A program made the translations under genes and the position numbers. A stretch of DNA of 64,000 nt from Pseudomonas sp. LB-090624 (GTDB taxonomy: Bacteria; Pseudomonadota; Gammaproteobacteria; Pseudomonadales; Pseudomonadaceae): NCBI RefSeq assembly GCF_003205205.1, contig NZ_QJRL01000002.1:248001-312000 (forward strand), in the 5' to 3' direction. Within the stretch, counting starts at the first letter, position 1; the number at the start of each line of letters is the position of its first letter. Positions 18,801-27,516 of the stretch are shown one piece after another. A model generated the notes under the pieces. The model saw only the letters and a list, made by a program, of their open reading frames with translations. It had not been told where the DNA came from and ran no database searches.

Positions 18801-18992
18801 GACTTGCACCACCGTATCTTGAACGGTCTGCGCAGAGGCACCTGGGTAGGTGACGGTTATCTGCACGGCCGGCGCCGCGATATTGGGATATTGATTGACA
18901 GGAAGGCTGTGGATCGCCAGTGCTCCACCGAGCATGATCGCGAGCGCGATCACCCAGGCAAAAATTGGCCGATCAATGAAGAAACGAGACAT
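15840..18992 (-). CDS. RND multidrug/solvent efflux pump inner-membrane protein (MexB/TtgB family)
   Basis: A 1050-residue hydrophobe/amphiphile efflux-1 pump with full-length architecture: twelve helices and two large periplasmic loops. The proton-relay pair is present in helix 4 ([18 protein letters not shown]), and the relay lysine is in [16 protein letters not shown] of helix 10. The N terminus [20 protein letters not shown] is standard. It pumps substrates from periplasm and membrane using the proton gradient. The gene order adaptor-pump-channel is complete, with 10 bases between adaptor stop and pump start. Confidence 0.95.
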   Translation of the reverse strand: MSRFFIDRPIFAWVIALAIMLGGALAIHSLPVNQYPNIAAPAVQITVTYPGASAQTVQDTVVQVIEQQLNGLDGLRYISSAANSDGSVEITVTFDQGVNPDIAQVQVQNKLQLATPNLPAEVQRQGIRVVKFQVNFMLLVSIYSKDGKLSYGDLGNIIVSSFQDPLSRTQGVGDFFVFGFQNAMRIWLDPAKLNSYQLMPSDVTAAISAQNVQVSSGAIGGLPTRKGVELSATVIGKTRLKTADEFKEILVKVQPDGSQIRLKDLGEVVLGNETYSYDVNYNGKPAAGIALRLATGANMLETVERVKNTVDQLKPYLPPGVEVVYPYDTSPSVKASIDSVVHTLFEAVVLVFLVMLLFLQNMRATLIPTLAVPVVLLGTFGVLYACGFTINVMTMFAMVLAIGLLVDDAIVVVENVERLMEEEHLSPRDATYKSMQQISGALVGIGLVISAVFMPMAFFGGSAGIIYRQFSITIITAMGLSVLVALVFTPALCATMLKAHAGGQKKQTGFFAWFNRVFERNTDRYASSISRILRNPKRTFVIYALLLLGVVAMFRNLPSAFLPDEDQGLLIVQIQTPPNSSAERTQTVIDKVRTYLLEEEKDGVVSAFNISGFNFAGRGQNSAVIWVRLKPFEARTDSENSAFAIAQRITRFASTVRDANVVSIVPPAIMEMGNATGFDLFLQDNGARGHVALMEARDQLLKLVAKEPALAIVRPNGLADEAQYQVTIDDEKARALQVSIESIDDTMSVAWGSTYVNDFVDKGRVKKVYVQGEMDARISPEDFDKWYVRNAAGQMVPFSSFASGQWVYGSPKLERYNGIPSVELLGQPAPGYSTGDAMAAIERVASQLPNGFGVSWTGLSYEERAAGSQAITLYVLSLMIVFLCLAALYESWSVPVSIMLVVPLGVLGAVAATLGRGLSNDVFFQVGMLTTMGLAAKNAILIVEFAKDLYENQGRTLVQAATEAARLRLRPIIMTSIAFVMGTLPLARAYGPGSGSQHSIGTAVVGGTLAATFLAIFFVPLFYVAVTKVFKSRQRGAVRVAIHEGAHHDA

Positions 18993-19002
18993 TGTCGACC
19001 TC

Positions 19003-20133
19003 TCAGTTTGCCGTCAAAGCGGTGTTCACGTGGACGTTCGATGCAGGCTGCCCTTCGACGACCGAGTCCGCCTGGACGAACTGCAGCCCCTCGGTGATAA
19101 CCCGTTCACCTGGCCTGACACCGCTGTCTACCAGCCAGGCGTTCCCTACCGTGCGCACAGTCTCGAGATCGCGCTGCTCTACATGATTGTCAGCAGTGAT
19201 CACCCATACAGTCGCAACACCCCGGCTGTCCCTGACGATGGCCTGCTGAGGCACCAGAATGGCGTTTTCGCGGACCCCCTCTTTCACTTGGGCATGTACA
19301 AACATCCCAGGCAGCAGAGCACGTTCAGGATTGGGAAAAACAGCGCGCAAAGTGACCGAGCCGGTGCCTTGGTCAACGCTCACTTCGGAGAATTTCAAGG
19401 TACCGGCAAGCGGGTAGGCACTGCCGTCATCCAAGGTCAGACTGACCTCAGCCTGGTCAGTGCCCGAGGTTTTCAAATCACCCGACTTCAGTGCGCGCTT
19501 GAGGGCAAGGATACGGGTGATGGGTTGAGTGACATCGACATAAATCGGATCGAGCTGATTCACCGTTGCCATAGCGGCGGCCTGACCGTCAGTCACAAGC
19601 GCACCTTCAGTAACAGCGGATCTGCCAATGCGACCCGTGATAGGTGCAAGCACTTTGGTATATTGGACATTGATGTCGGCCACACGCTTGTCGGCTTCAG
19701 CCTGCTTCCACGCAGCCACGGCATCATCATGTTGCTGCTGACTCACCGCGCGCGCTTTCAGCAAACGCTCATAACGCTCGGCCAGATTGCGCGCGCTGCG
19801 CAGATTGGCCTCAGCCCTGGCTTGCTGAGCCACGTACGTGCGCGGGTCGATTTGATACAGCTGCTGGCCTTGTTTGACCTCAGTGCCTTCCGTGAACAAT
19901 CGGCGCTCCAGAATGCCCGCAACTTGCGGACGAACTTCAGCGACGCGAAATGCGGAGGTTCGCCCAGGAAGGTCGGTACTCAAAGTCAGCGGAGCTTCCC
20001 GGACTGCGTAGTACCCCACTTTAAGCGCTGCAGGACTCGCTGCTTGATCCTGCGCAGAATCACAGCCCGTCAGCAGTAATGCAGCAGAAAGGGGCAAGAC
20101 CCCTAACGCGGCCCGAGAAAACGATTTGTTCAT
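19003..20133 (-). CDS. RND efflux periplasmic adaptor lipoprotein (MexA/TtgA family)
   Basis: A 376-residue membrane-fusion protein. The ATG at 20133 (GGAG five bases upstream) gives a signal peptide ending in LLLTGC, with lipid-anchored Cys24. The lipoyl domain halves ([20 protein letters not shown] and [20 protein letters not shown]) flank a coiled-coil hairpin. It is the first gene of the efflux operon. No TetR-type repressor lies beside it, unlike ttgR-ttgABC. The regulator must be elsewhere or be one of the LysR proteins nearby. Confidence 0.93.
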   Translation of the reverse strand: MNKSFSRAALGVLPLSAALLLTGCDSAQDQAASPAALKVGYYAVREAPLTLSTDLPGRTSAFRVAEVRPQVAGILERRLFTEGTEVKQGQQLYQIDPRTYVAQQARAEANLRSARNLAERYERLLKARAVSQQQHDDAVAAWKQAEADKRVADINVQYTKVLAPITGRIGRSAVTEGALVTDGQAAAMATVNQLDPIYVDVTQPITRILALKRALKSGDLKTSGTDQAEVSLTLDDGSAYPLAGTLKFSEVSVDQGTGSVTLRAVFPNPERALLPGMFVHAQVKEGVRENAILVPQQAIVRDSRGVATVWVITADNHVEQRDLETVRTVGNAWLVDSGVRPGERVITEGLQFVQADSVVEGQPASNVHVNTALTAN

Positions 20134-20291
20134 AGAAACTCCGGTACGTAACCGCTTGCGCACACGCGTGCAAGCAAGAGCCTGAAGGCCCAAGCTCGCC
20201 TGGACGGTCATGTAGAAATTTGGCGCGAATGATGATGTCGACCGGAACAGAGCCCGGGCGCCATCGCTTGGGGGGAATTCTAATGCTCGTC

Positions 20292-20321
20292 CTGATTTTG
20301 ATTAATCAGCTGGAATTCCAG
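20292..20321. promoter_or_regulatory. Palindromes in the RND operon upstream region
   Basis: A dyad CTGATT...AATCAG (20292-20309, including the palindrome TGATTAATCA) is immediately followed by a perfect 12-base palindrome CTGGAATTCCAG (20310-20321). They lie about 160-190 bases upstream of the adaptor start. They are the best operator candidates in the 509-base gap 20134-20642. I see no gene in that gap. Confidence 0.4.
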
Positions 20322-20642
20322 TCATTTAATCCCTGTATTCCAATATAAAAATCAGACAAGACTCCGTGCGCGTGAATACGCCTGCGCATAGCGCTGTAGC
20401 AGTTGAGCGGCAGGTTGCAAAGAAACGGAGACTACGGGCGCTTGGCATGTTCCGAATCCTTTGAAGGAGTCCGGATGTTTGGCAAGGCGGTGAAGGGAGG
20501 ATCAGCTTGAAGCGCAGGACAGCCTTGTGAAGACCAGAATCGATGAGCTGTAAAAATTGGAATGTGGCTGCTGTTCACCTTAGAGCATAGTGGGGCGCAT
20601 ACCACTTCTGGCCTGTAGCTGCGCCCCCGAACCGGACTGTTT

Positions 20643-21371
20643 TCAAAGAGGCGTATCACCAAAGTCGATGACCCGAGCGTCCTCGATGGACGGCATTGAG
20701 CGCGCGACATCGTCCGTAAGACGAAGCTTTACCACACGCACTCCAGCTGGCTCACCCATAACTGCGGTCACTACCGCATCGTATGCGGGGCTTCCTTCCG
20801 AGGCGACGACTTGGGCGGAAAGGTGACGCACCTCATTTCCGAGGGCACGCCGGACTGAATCACTCACTCCATTTAGTCCTCCCAGCTCTGCATGAACGCG
20901 CGCGAGGACACGATTGGTCGACCATGAGGTTTCATAGCTTGACCTTTTGTTCGAGAGGATCGGCGTTTTGTCGAGGGAGATAAAGCGCGGCGCCCCCGGC
21001 GAGAACTCGATTCGCGTTTCATAACTGATGATCGAGCCTTGCATACCCGCCTTCCCTGGCGCTTGGTAAGCGACAACCATATTCAACAGACCATCTCCAT
21101 TTTCTGCAGTCGAGTAATTTGAGTGGATGATGTGATGGGCGCTGATTTTATCCGGTATCGATGCGAACCAAGCCACAAGTGACTGATGATCCTGGGCGAA
21201 CACATGGTGCATCCGGTGACCGGATAGAAGAACGTTCGGATGGAACATTTTCAGGTGTTCATTGAGGTCACCTCCAGGTGCTTCCAGGAAGGCGAACCAA
21301 CGATGGGCCAAATGCAGCGCTATGTGATTTGACGGTGAGAGGGCTTCAATCGGAAGGCTATCAAGCGTCAT
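20643..21371 (-). CDS. NTF2/SnoaL-like protein of unknown function
   Basis: A 242-residue protein. The first 135 residues look like an NTF2/SnoaL fold (HLAHRWFAFLEAPGGDLNEH, then HRMHHVFAQDHQSLVAWFAS and HHIIHSNYSTAENGD). The second half has no recognisable motif. Its start lies inside the end of the luciferase-like gene (the two genes overlap 11 bases), so the two are translated together. Third gene of a three-gene operon (SnoaL-like, flavin oxidoreductase, this gene). It could be an isomerase, a hydratase or a substrate-binding partner. Confidence 0.65.
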   Translation of the reverse strand: MTLDSLPIEALSPSNHIALHLAHRWFAFLEAPGGDLNEHLKMFHPNVLLSGHRMHHVFAQDHQSLVAWFASIPDKISAHHIIHSNYSTAENGDGLLNMVVAYQAPGKAGMQGSIISYETRIEFSPGAPRFISLDKTPILSNKRSSYETSWSTNRVLARVHAELGGLNGVSDSVRRALGNEVRHLSAQVVASEGSPAYDAVVTAVMGEPAGVRVVKLRLTDDVARSMPSIEDARVIDFGDTPL

Positions 21372-22434
21372 GCGCCCTCTCCTTGCATCCCTCTGCCTGA
21401 GCGAGCGAATGACTCACAACCTCACTTTTCCTCAGCGAATGGGCAATGCTGGTCAATGCATTCAGCCGGGAGGTCTCACCTGGCATCATGAGGTTGATCA
21501 TGACCTCATCAGTACCATAAGCATCTGCCAGCTCACGTAGTTGGACCACGACATGATCAGCTGTCCCGTAGATGAGCCGCCCTTTGTTGCGCTCGCGAAT
21601 CGCCAACTCATCCGATGACCAGTGATGGGCACGGGTACTCTCGATTGATGGCACCCGATCGAACGGGCTGGCACTCTCTGCGTAGGTAAGCCAGAGGTGA
21701 AAGGCCGCCGCATAATCCTTGGCTTCTTCAGGCGTATCTCCGACTGCTACAAATACGGCTACGACCACCGAAGGTGATTGTGAAAAATCAGTCGGTTTGA
21801 AAGCCTGGCGATACGCGCTAGCTGCATGCGGCCCATCGCCACGAGGATTGATGAAATGGGCAAAGGTGAACCCCAGGCCTGCCTGCGCGGCGACTTCCGC
21901 CGTCGCCCCCGAAGCACCTAGAACATAAGGCTGAGGTTTGTTGCGGGTCTCTGGATGCGCGCGCATCCCCTCATAGCGCGAGTTGGGCATATGGTTCCCG
22001 GTCACGAACCCGAGCAAGTCGGCAACTTTGCGACCATAGGGGATCGACTCGCCTTTTTCATCATTGAGCGCCATGCTCGTGCGCCTGTCAGCCCCAGGGG
22101 CTCTACCGAAACCAAGGTCGATGCGCCCAGGGAACAGCGCTTCAAGCAATTGGTAATTCTCGGCAATTTTCAAACTGCTGTAGTTAGGTAGCAGCACCCC
22201 ACCGGAACCCACCCTGATCGCCTTGGTTGCCGATGCGATACGCGACATGAGAATCTCAGGGGAATTGCTGGCAGTCGCTGGAGCACCATGGTGTTCCGAG
22301 ACCCAGAACCTGTGGAATCCGCTTTCCTCCGCAAGCTGAGCCAGGCGCACGCTAGCCCCCAGCGCATCGACAGGAAGCAGTCCCTCATCCACCGGAGAGT
22401 AGTCAAGAATGCTCAGCTTCAATGGCGTGTGCAT
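21361..22434 (-). CDS. Luciferase-like (LLM class) flavin-dependent oxidoreductase
   Basis: About 357 residues, single-component bacterial-luciferase fold of the MsnO8-like group. Diagnostic are KLSILDYSPV at the N terminus, GFHRFWVSEHHGAPATASNSP, ATKAIRVGSGGVLLPNYSSL and FPGRIDLGFGRAPGAD. These enzymes use reduced flavin and oxygen for monooxygenation, often of aldehydes or ketones. AGGAG lies 7 bases before ATG 22434; the GTG at 22440 would be too close to it. It is flanked tightly by two NTF2-like genes in one operon. Confidence 0.88.
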   Translation of the reverse strand: MHTPLKLSILDYSPVDEGLLPVDALGASVRLAQLAEESGFHRFWVSEHHGAPATASNSPEILMSRIASATKAIRVGSGGVLLPNYSSLKIAENYQLLEALFPGRIDLGFGRAPGADRRTSMALNDEKGESIPYGRKVADLLGFVTGNHMPNSRYEGMRAHPETRNKPQPYVLGASGATAEVAAQAGLGFTFAHFINPRGDGPHAASAYRQAFKPTDFSQSPSVVVAVFVAVGDTPEEAKDYAAAFHLWLTYAESASPFDRVPSIESTRAHHWSSDELAIRERNKGRLIYGTADHVVVQLRELADAYGTDEVMINLMMPGETSRLNALTSIAHSLRKSEVVSHSLAQAEGCKERAHDA

Positions 22435-22436
22435 AT

Positions 22437-22913
22437 TCACGCTCCTTCCGTTTGGCCGGATACTTGCTCAGGGTTGCTGCGATCAGGCCAGACGACCTCC
22501 AATCGAGTACGCGTGATGCGCCACTCGCCATTGATTCGCTTGTACTCATCGGCGTACAGCCCTAGCAGCAGTAACGGGTTTGGATCAGGCTTTGAAGCAG
22601 TCTCGAAGTCGATGAGGTAGCAGCGCCCCTCGGCAGTATCAGGCCCGGTCAACTTGATCCAGTGATTGGTGATTGCGTGCATGAACGGGAAGCTGCGCCG
22701 GTTATCCCGGTCGTAGAGTGCAAAGGCCTCCTGCAAACCGGATTTGATCGCCTCAATCCCCTCCATTTTTCCGACAGTCACCTCAACCACAGCGTCCGCC
22801 GCGAAGACCTCGCTTAGGGCCTGGATGTTGTTACCGTCCAGGTGATGGGCGTAAAGCGTTCTGAGATCGCGAATGGCTTCACGATCGATAAGCTGTTGAA
22901 TAGCATTTTCCAC
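22437..22913 (-). CDS. SnoaL-like (NTF2 superfamily) protein
   Basis: A 158-residue single-domain protein. It opens with the common helix of this family (IQQLIDREAIRDLRTLYAHHLDG) and continues with strands such as HAITNHWIKLTGPDTAEGRC and INGEWRITRTRLEV. Relatives include polyketide cyclases, dehydratases, isomerases and small hydroxylating-enzyme partners. The GTG start is well supported by GGAGGA six bases upstream. First gene of the operon with the flavin oxidoreductase and the second NTF2-like protein. Confidence 0.82.
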   Translation of the reverse strand: MENAIQQLIDREAIRDLRTLYAHHLDGNNIQALSEVFAADAVVEVTVGKMEGIEAIKSGLQEAFALYDRDNRRSFPFMHAITNHWIKLTGPDTAEGRCYLIDFETASKPDPNPLLLLGLYADEYKRINGEWRITRTRLEVVWPDRSNPEQVSGQTEGA

Positions 22914-23189
22914 GAAATGTCCTCCAATGAGAGTGGGAGACCAGGGCTATGCAAGCGCTTGCGCAAACGGCGAAGGCCTTCTGACCACCTGCCTGAAGGC
23001 CGGTGAGTTTCAGCCAGCTGCTGCGCCCAGTCATCAGAGCTCTACTCTAAAAGGGATCGCGGAAAAGATAATCGGGCTCCGATTCCAAACATTCAGGAAT
23101 GACAGGACAGAATGAGTGGGCATCGGCGGGGGGCGCTGATCAATGTCGATGCAACGCTTCGTGAAGGCGGGGATGGAGCGGCGTCGGGT
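22914..23189. other. Intergenic region with a LacI-like palindrome
   Basis: A stretch between the SnoaL-like operon and the PQQ dehydrogenase terminator. It contains GCAAGCGCTTGC (22952-22963), a perfect 12-base palindrome resembling LacI/GalR-type operators, 40-50 bases upstream of the SnoaL-like start. No gene or RNA is recognisable in the rest. Confidence 0.35.
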
Positions 23190-23227
23190 CCGCCGAGGCC
23201 ACCTCAGGGTTGAGGTGACCTCGACGG
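23190..23227 (-). terminator. Hairpin after the PQQ dehydrogenase gene
   Basis: Arms 23190-23206 and 23211-23227 (17 bases, two mismatches that are G-U pairs in one strand) around a 4-base loop, starting 5 bases beyond the dehydrogenase stop. There is no long U tract, so termination may be rho-assisted or the hairpin may protect the transcript end. Confidence 0.6.
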
Positions 23228-23231
23228 CTTG

Positions 23232-25619
23232 TTACTGCTGTTTAGGCAACGTGTAGGCGATCAACAGATCGCTTCGATCCGTTGAGCTACGTGCACCGCC
23301 GGCACTGACAACCACGAATTGCCGATTGCTAGACGGTGAAACAAAGGTCATAGGTGTCGCTTGCGAACCCACTGGCATGCGAGCTTTCCAGAGCTCTTCA
23401 CCGGTGGATTGATCGTACGCCCGCAGGAAATAGTCCTGAGTGCCTGCAAAGAAGACCAGGCCTGAACGCGTCGAAACGGTACCGCCGATGGTTGGCATGC
23501 CAATCGGGAAAGGCGCCCGGACTTTGACACCCGCGATTGCAGTATCCTGGACGGTGCCTGCAGGACGCTGCCAGATGACCTCCCGCGTCTTGAGATCAAT
23601 ACCGGTCACAGTCCCATAAGGAGGGGCTTGGCACGGAACGTCTATCGGGGAGACAAAGGACGAGTTGGTCACAACGAATGGCGTGCCACGCATAGGAGCG
23701 AACTCCGAGTGGGGCTTACCGTTACCATTGGTCTCATGATGTTCGCTCGGGATCAGCTGCACGCGAAGCGGTATCCGGATGTCGTTGACGACCATCACGC
23801 CAGTATCTTCGTTGATAGAGACACTACCCCAGTTCATGCCGCCAAAATTACCAGGGTGCTGAAGGCTCGCAGTGGTGCCTGGTGGTGTGAAGGCACCCTC
23901 GTATCGCAACGATCTGAACTGGATGCGGCAGAGCAACTGATCGTAGATTGTGGCGCCCCACATGTCCTGCTCAGTCAGTTTTTCCTGGCCGATGTAAGGC
24001 ATGCCCACCGAGAACGGCTGGGTCGGCGCCGTTTTGTCGCCAGCCAGTTCTTGTTGCGGGACGCTTCGCTCGACCACTTCAGTGATTGGTTTACCCGTCT
24101 CCCGATTGAGCATGAAAATGTTGCCGGTCTTGGTCGTTTGGATCAACGCCGGTTGGTTGCCGCCATTGCCATCCGGGACATCATACAGAGCGGGTTGCGA
24201 AGGAATGTCATAGTCCCAGATGTCGTGATGAACAGTCTGGTAAGCCCAGCGCTCTCGCCCAGTCTTGTAGTCCAGCGCGACAACTGAGGACGCGTAGCGA
24301 TTGGCCGCCTCAGAGCGATGCCCGCCCCAGAAATCAGGGGTAGAGTTGCCTAACGGTACATAGACAAGCCCCAGTTTGGAATCGTAGGCAGCAGTCGACC
24401 ACATGTTGGGCGTTCCGCGGGTGTACGTTTCACCCGGTGGTGGATACTTGGTGATCGATGGATTGCCCAAATCCCATGCCCACTCCAGCTCACCCGTGGC
24501 AGCGTTGAACGCGCGGATGACGCCAGACGGTTCCTTGGTTTCCAGGTTGTCGTAGACCCAGCCACCGACAATCAAGAGGTTGCCAGCGACAGTGACGGGA
24601 GAAGTGCCCATGTAGTAGGTGGGTTTAACCTCGCCCATGCCCTGCTTGAGGCTAACCTGGCCATTCATACCGAAGCTTTGGCACTCTTGGCCTGTCTTGG
24701 CATCAAGAGCGATCAGTCGCGAGTCGAGCGTGGAGAGAATCACCCGTTGCGGGCAATCCTGAACCGCGGTCGAGGCACTGCGCACAGCATCAGAGACCTC
24801 AGTGGCGTCGTAATAGCTGACACCGCGGCAACGGTTCCAGACCTTTTGGTTTTGCACTTTGGCATCGTAGCGCCAGATTTCCTTACCGGTGTTCGCATCC
24901 ACCGCGAAGACCTTGTTCAAAGGGGTGCAGATGTAAAGCGTGTCGCCCACCTGAACCGGAGTGTTCTGGTTTTCAGAACCTGCATCAGCAATCTCTCCGG
25001 TACGGAACGTCCACGCCACTTCAAGGTTGGAAACGTTCTCTGGGGTGATCTGCTCAAGCGGTGCGAAGCGGGTTCCAGTCGGCGTACGTCCATAATGTTG
25101 CCAGTTGCCGTTTACAGCTTTATCGGCCGCGCCACTAGCGACCGCAGGACGAGCCGGCCCCTGGATAACGCCATGTGGGAAGAACATCGCGATGAAGCCG
25201 GCGACCAGCAGCACTGACGTGACCCCTGCACCTCCCACCCACACTTTCCGACGCTGCGTGAAGCCCACCTTCGAGGCCAGCAGCAGTACAGGAATCAGAA
25301 GGAGCAGGAACCCTGCCAGGCGTGGCACCATCGGCCAAAACTGGAGCCCGACTTCGTAGAGCGACCATGCGATGGCAGTTGCAGTGAGCCCCAGATAAAC
25401 CCAGACACCCAGCTTTTTACGCTGAAAGAATCCGTAGGCCGATACAACGAGCAATACTCCGGTGAGCAGATAGAACAAGGATCCGCCGAGCCAGGCAAGG
25501 TATACCCCACCTACGAGTAACGGAGCGGCGAGCACCAAGAGTAAACCGCCAAACCAGAGAGGTAGCTTAGACAGAACAAGTGTGCTCACTTGATCGGTGA
25601 CGTCTTTTTGGAATTGCAT
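23232..25619 (-). CDS. Membrane-bound PQQ-dependent dehydrogenase (glucose/quinate/shikimate family)
   Basis: A 795-residue quinoprotein. About five N-terminal membrane helices (residues 15-150) are followed by a periplasmic eight-bladed propeller with tryptophan-docking repeats (WAYQTVHHDIWDYDIPSQPAL, GEELWKARMPVGSQATPMTF). It oxidises an alcohol or polyol in the periplasm and passes electrons to ubiquinone. The length equals that of membrane glucose dehydrogenase, but the genomic setting (aldehyde dehydrogenase directly upstream on the same strand, CoA enzymes further on) argues for a different alcohol substrate. PQQ synthesis genes are not in this window. Confidence 0.92.
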   Translation of the reverse strand: MQFQKDVTDQVSTLVLSKLPLWFGGLLLVLAAPLLVGGVYLAWLGGSLFYLLTGVLLVVSAYGFFQRKKLGVWVYLGLTATAIAWSLYEVGLQFWPMVPRLAGFLLLLIPVLLLASKVGFTQRRKVWVGGAGVTSVLLVAGFIAMFFPHGVIQGPARPAVASGAADKAVNGNWQHYGRTPTGTRFAPLEQITPENVSNLEVAWTFRTGEIADAGSENQNTPVQVGDTLYICTPLNKVFAVDANTGKEIWRYDAKVQNQKVWNRCRGVSYYDATEVSDAVRSASTAVQDCPQRVILSTLDSRLIALDAKTGQECQSFGMNGQVSLKQGMGEVKPTYYMGTSPVTVAGNLLIVGGWVYDNLETKEPSGVIRAFNAATGELEWAWDLGNPSITKYPPPGETYTRGTPNMWSTAAYDSKLGLVYVPLGNSTPDFWGGHRSEAANRYASSVVALDYKTGRERWAYQTVHHDIWDYDIPSQPALYDVPDGNGGNQPALIQTTKTGNIFMLNRETGKPITEVVERSVPQQELAGDKTAPTQPFSVGMPYIGQEKLTEQDMWGATIYDQLLCRIQFRSLRYEGAFTPPGTTASLQHPGNFGGMNWGSVSINEDTGVMVVNDIRIPLRVQLIPSEHHETNGNGKPHSEFAPMRGTPFVVTNSSFVSPIDVPCQAPPYGTVTGIDLKTREVIWQRPAGTVQDTAIAGVKVRAPFPIGMPTIGGTVSTRSGLVFFAGTQDYFLRAYDQSTGEELWKARMPVGSQATPMTFVSPSSNRQFVVVSAGGARSSTDRSDLLIAYTLPKQQ

Positions 25620-25754
25620 GTGCGCACCTATTGTTTTTTTCGCGCTTTGGGATCGTACACAGAGCAGCTCTCAGCCCCCATACGCGAGGAATCTGAGAGC
25701 CTATTGCGACGCAGTCTTAATGAGGTTCGTGTGGCCCGTTGGGCGGGCAAATCA

Positions 25755-27269
25755 TTAGCTCTTTAGCAGCACTGCGACTGATTTGGTCTCGGTGTAATGC
25801 TCAAGCCCGCTAAGGCCCATTTCCCGGCCAATGCCAGACTCCTTGAAACCGCCAAAGGGCAAAGAGGGGTCTATCTGGTTGTGACTGTTGACCCAGATGA
25901 TCCCTGCCCGGATGCGCGCGGCGAGCGCATGCGCTTGGGTGACGTTCTGTGTCCAGATACTGGCGGCCAGTCCGTACTCCGTGTTGTTGGCTTCACGCGC
26001 CAGATCGTCGAGGCTCTGGTTGGAGATCTTCATCGCGGAGATCACCGGGCCAAAGATCTCTTCTCGATAAACCGTCATTCGATGATCGACGTTGGCGAGC
26101 AGAGTAGGTTTGTAGAAGAACCCCTCCCCGTCCATCTCACTGGCACCGCAGATCACCTTCGCACCTTCACTGACACCGGTGCGGACGAGTTCACTGACGC
26201 GACCAAGCTGGCGCTGGGAGATCAAAGGGCCGATCTGCGTCGCCCTATTCAGCCCATGCCCGAGCTTCATCTCGGAAATGAATTCAGCGACACCGTTGAT
26301 GACATCGTCGTATACATCTTCGTGGATATAAAGTCGGGAACCCGCAGTACAGGCCTGACCACTGTTCAGCATGACGGCTTGAGCAACACCAGGAATGGCG
26401 GTAGACAGGTCAGCATCCGGGAAGACGATGACAGGGCTCTTGCCACCCAGCTCAAGCGTTACTCGCTTGAGCGTCTTGGCTGCTGCCGATGCGATTGCTT
26501 TGCCGGTTGCGGTACTGCCAGTGAAGGCGATTTTGTCCACCAAAGGACTGTTAACCAAGGCAGCGCCGCACCGGCCATCCCCCGTCACTACGTTCAGCGT
26601 GCCAGGCGGAAGCCCTGCTTCCTCACAAATGGCCGCCAGACGCAACGCGGTGAGAGGCGTGTCCTCCGCTGGCTTGAGCACAATGGAGCAACCCGCAGCC
26701 AGCGCAGGAGCCAGTTTCCAGGCAGCCATAAGCAGTGGGACATTCCAAGGGATGATCTGCCCAACAACGCCGACTGGCTCATGGGTCGTGTAGGCATGCC
26801 ACTCGCCGGCCAAGCCTACAGGCACGGACAGCCCGTTAAGCTTGGTGCACCACCCGGAATAGTAGCGGAAATGCTCGGCTGAGTTCCGCACATAGGCATC
26901 TTTGACAATGCCGTAGGGCGACCCCTCATCGAGAACTTCGAGCTCTGCCAGCTCTTGCGAGTATTTGTCGATCAGTTCGCCAATCCGCCAGAGCACCTTG
27001 CTTTTTTCAGAGCCCGAAAGTTTGCGCCAGGCACCAGAGTCGAATGACTTACGAGCAGCGCTGACAGCTTTGTCGACGTCGGCTTGATCACCGTCCGCAA
27101 CCTCAGCGATGACTTTTCCCGTAGCCGGGTCGAATACTTTTCTTCGTGCCCCGCTCTGGGCGTCTTGCCACTGACCCTCGATGAACAGCTTGTGAGATTT
27201 ACCGAGGAAGCTGGCTGCTTCACTCGAGATGGCAGGGTAAGAGAGATCGATCACATCATGCGCAGGCAT
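25755..27269 (-). CDS. NAD(P)-dependent aldehyde dehydrogenase
   Basis: A 504-residue member of the ALDH superfamily converting an aldehyde to the carboxylate. The catalytic glutamate is in TLELGGKSPVIVF, the nucleophilic cysteine in NSGQACTAGSRLYIHE, and the cofactor-site segments are IIPWNVPLLMAAWKLAPALA and AFTGSTATGKAI. I chose ATG 27269 (GGAG nine bases upstream) over a TTG 30 bases earlier. It sits 135 bases upstream of the PQQ dehydrogenase on the same strand, so the pair could take an alcohol to an acid. A 17-bp dyad lies about 115 bases upstream. Confidence 0.93.
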   Translation of the reverse strand: MPAHDVIDLSYPAISSEAASFLGKSHKLFIEGQWQDAQSGARRKVFDPATGKVIAEVADGDQADVDKAVSAARKSFDSGAWRKLSGSEKSKVLWRIGELIDKYSQELAELEVLDEGSPYGIVKDAYVRNSAEHFRYYSGWCTKLNGLSVPVGLAGEWHAYTTHEPVGVVGQIIPWNVPLLMAAWKLAPALAAGCSIVLKPAEDTPLTALRLAAICEEAGLPPGTLNVVTGDGRCGAALVNSPLVDKIAFTGSTATGKAIASAAAKTLKRVTLELGGKSPVIVFPDADLSTAIPGVAQAVMLNSGQACTAGSRLYIHEDVYDDVINGVAEFISEMKLGHGLNRATQIGPLISQRQLGRVSELVRTGVSEGAKVICGASEMDGEGFFYKPTLLANVDHRMTVYREEIFGPVISAMKISNQSLDDLAREANNTEYGLAASIWTQNVTQAHALAARIRAGIIWVNSHNQIDPSLPFGGFKESGIGREMGLSGLEHYTETKSVAVLLKS

Positions 27270-27383
27270 AGCATCTTGCTCCGGCTCTGGAGGGTTCAAA
27301 CGAACCTCATGTTGTATTTTGGTTGCCGATACCGAACCTAACCAATTCTGCGATTCATGACCAATGGAAAAAATGCGGATTTA

Positions 27384-27400
27384 GATACGAAAACCGTATC
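27384..27400. promoter_or_regulatory. GATAC-N7-GTATC dyad upstream of the aldehyde dehydrogenase
   Basis: GATACGAAAACCGTATC has perfect 6-base arms around 5 bases and contains the ATAC-N7-GTAT (T-N11-A) pattern of LysR sites. A near copy (15 of 17 bases the same) lies at 29307-29323 just before the LysR gene, so the two promoters probably share that regulator. Confidence 0.6.
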
Positions 27401-27442
27401 GCGCCAAGCGCGTAGCCCACCCCCCCGGCCGAATCCCGCCTT

Positions 27443-27479
27443 AAAATAGAAAAGGCAGTGGGCACGGATACCCACTGCC
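27443..27479 (-). terminator. Terminator of the SnoaL/ene-reductase operon
   Basis: Arms GGCAGTGGG (27454-27462) and CCCACTGCC (27471-27479) with an 8-base loop, followed on the minus strand by TTTTCTATTTT. It lies 38 bases after the ene-reductase stop. Confidence 0.85.
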
Positions 27480-27516
27480 CCTTCATCAAGGCGACATTCA
27501 GGCTCAGGTGGACACG

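Noticed and set aside
17292..19097. A 601-codon open frame on the plus strand
   Set aside because: Fully antisense to the RND pump gene, which has clear family motifs. The long antisense frame comes from high G+C codon bias and its product has low-complexity His/Arg/Gln composition.
20432..20710. A 92-codon minus-strand frame upstream of the RND operon
   Set aside because: It overlaps the end of the NTF2-like gene in another frame, has no ribosome site and no motif.
23232..25619. Calling the PQQ enzyme glucose dehydrogenase (Gcd) or quinate dehydrogenase (QuiA)
   Set aside because: Family and length fit, but the neighbourhood is an alcohol-to-acid and acyl-CoA cluster and no residue pattern visible by eye fixes the substrate. 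The generic name is kept.
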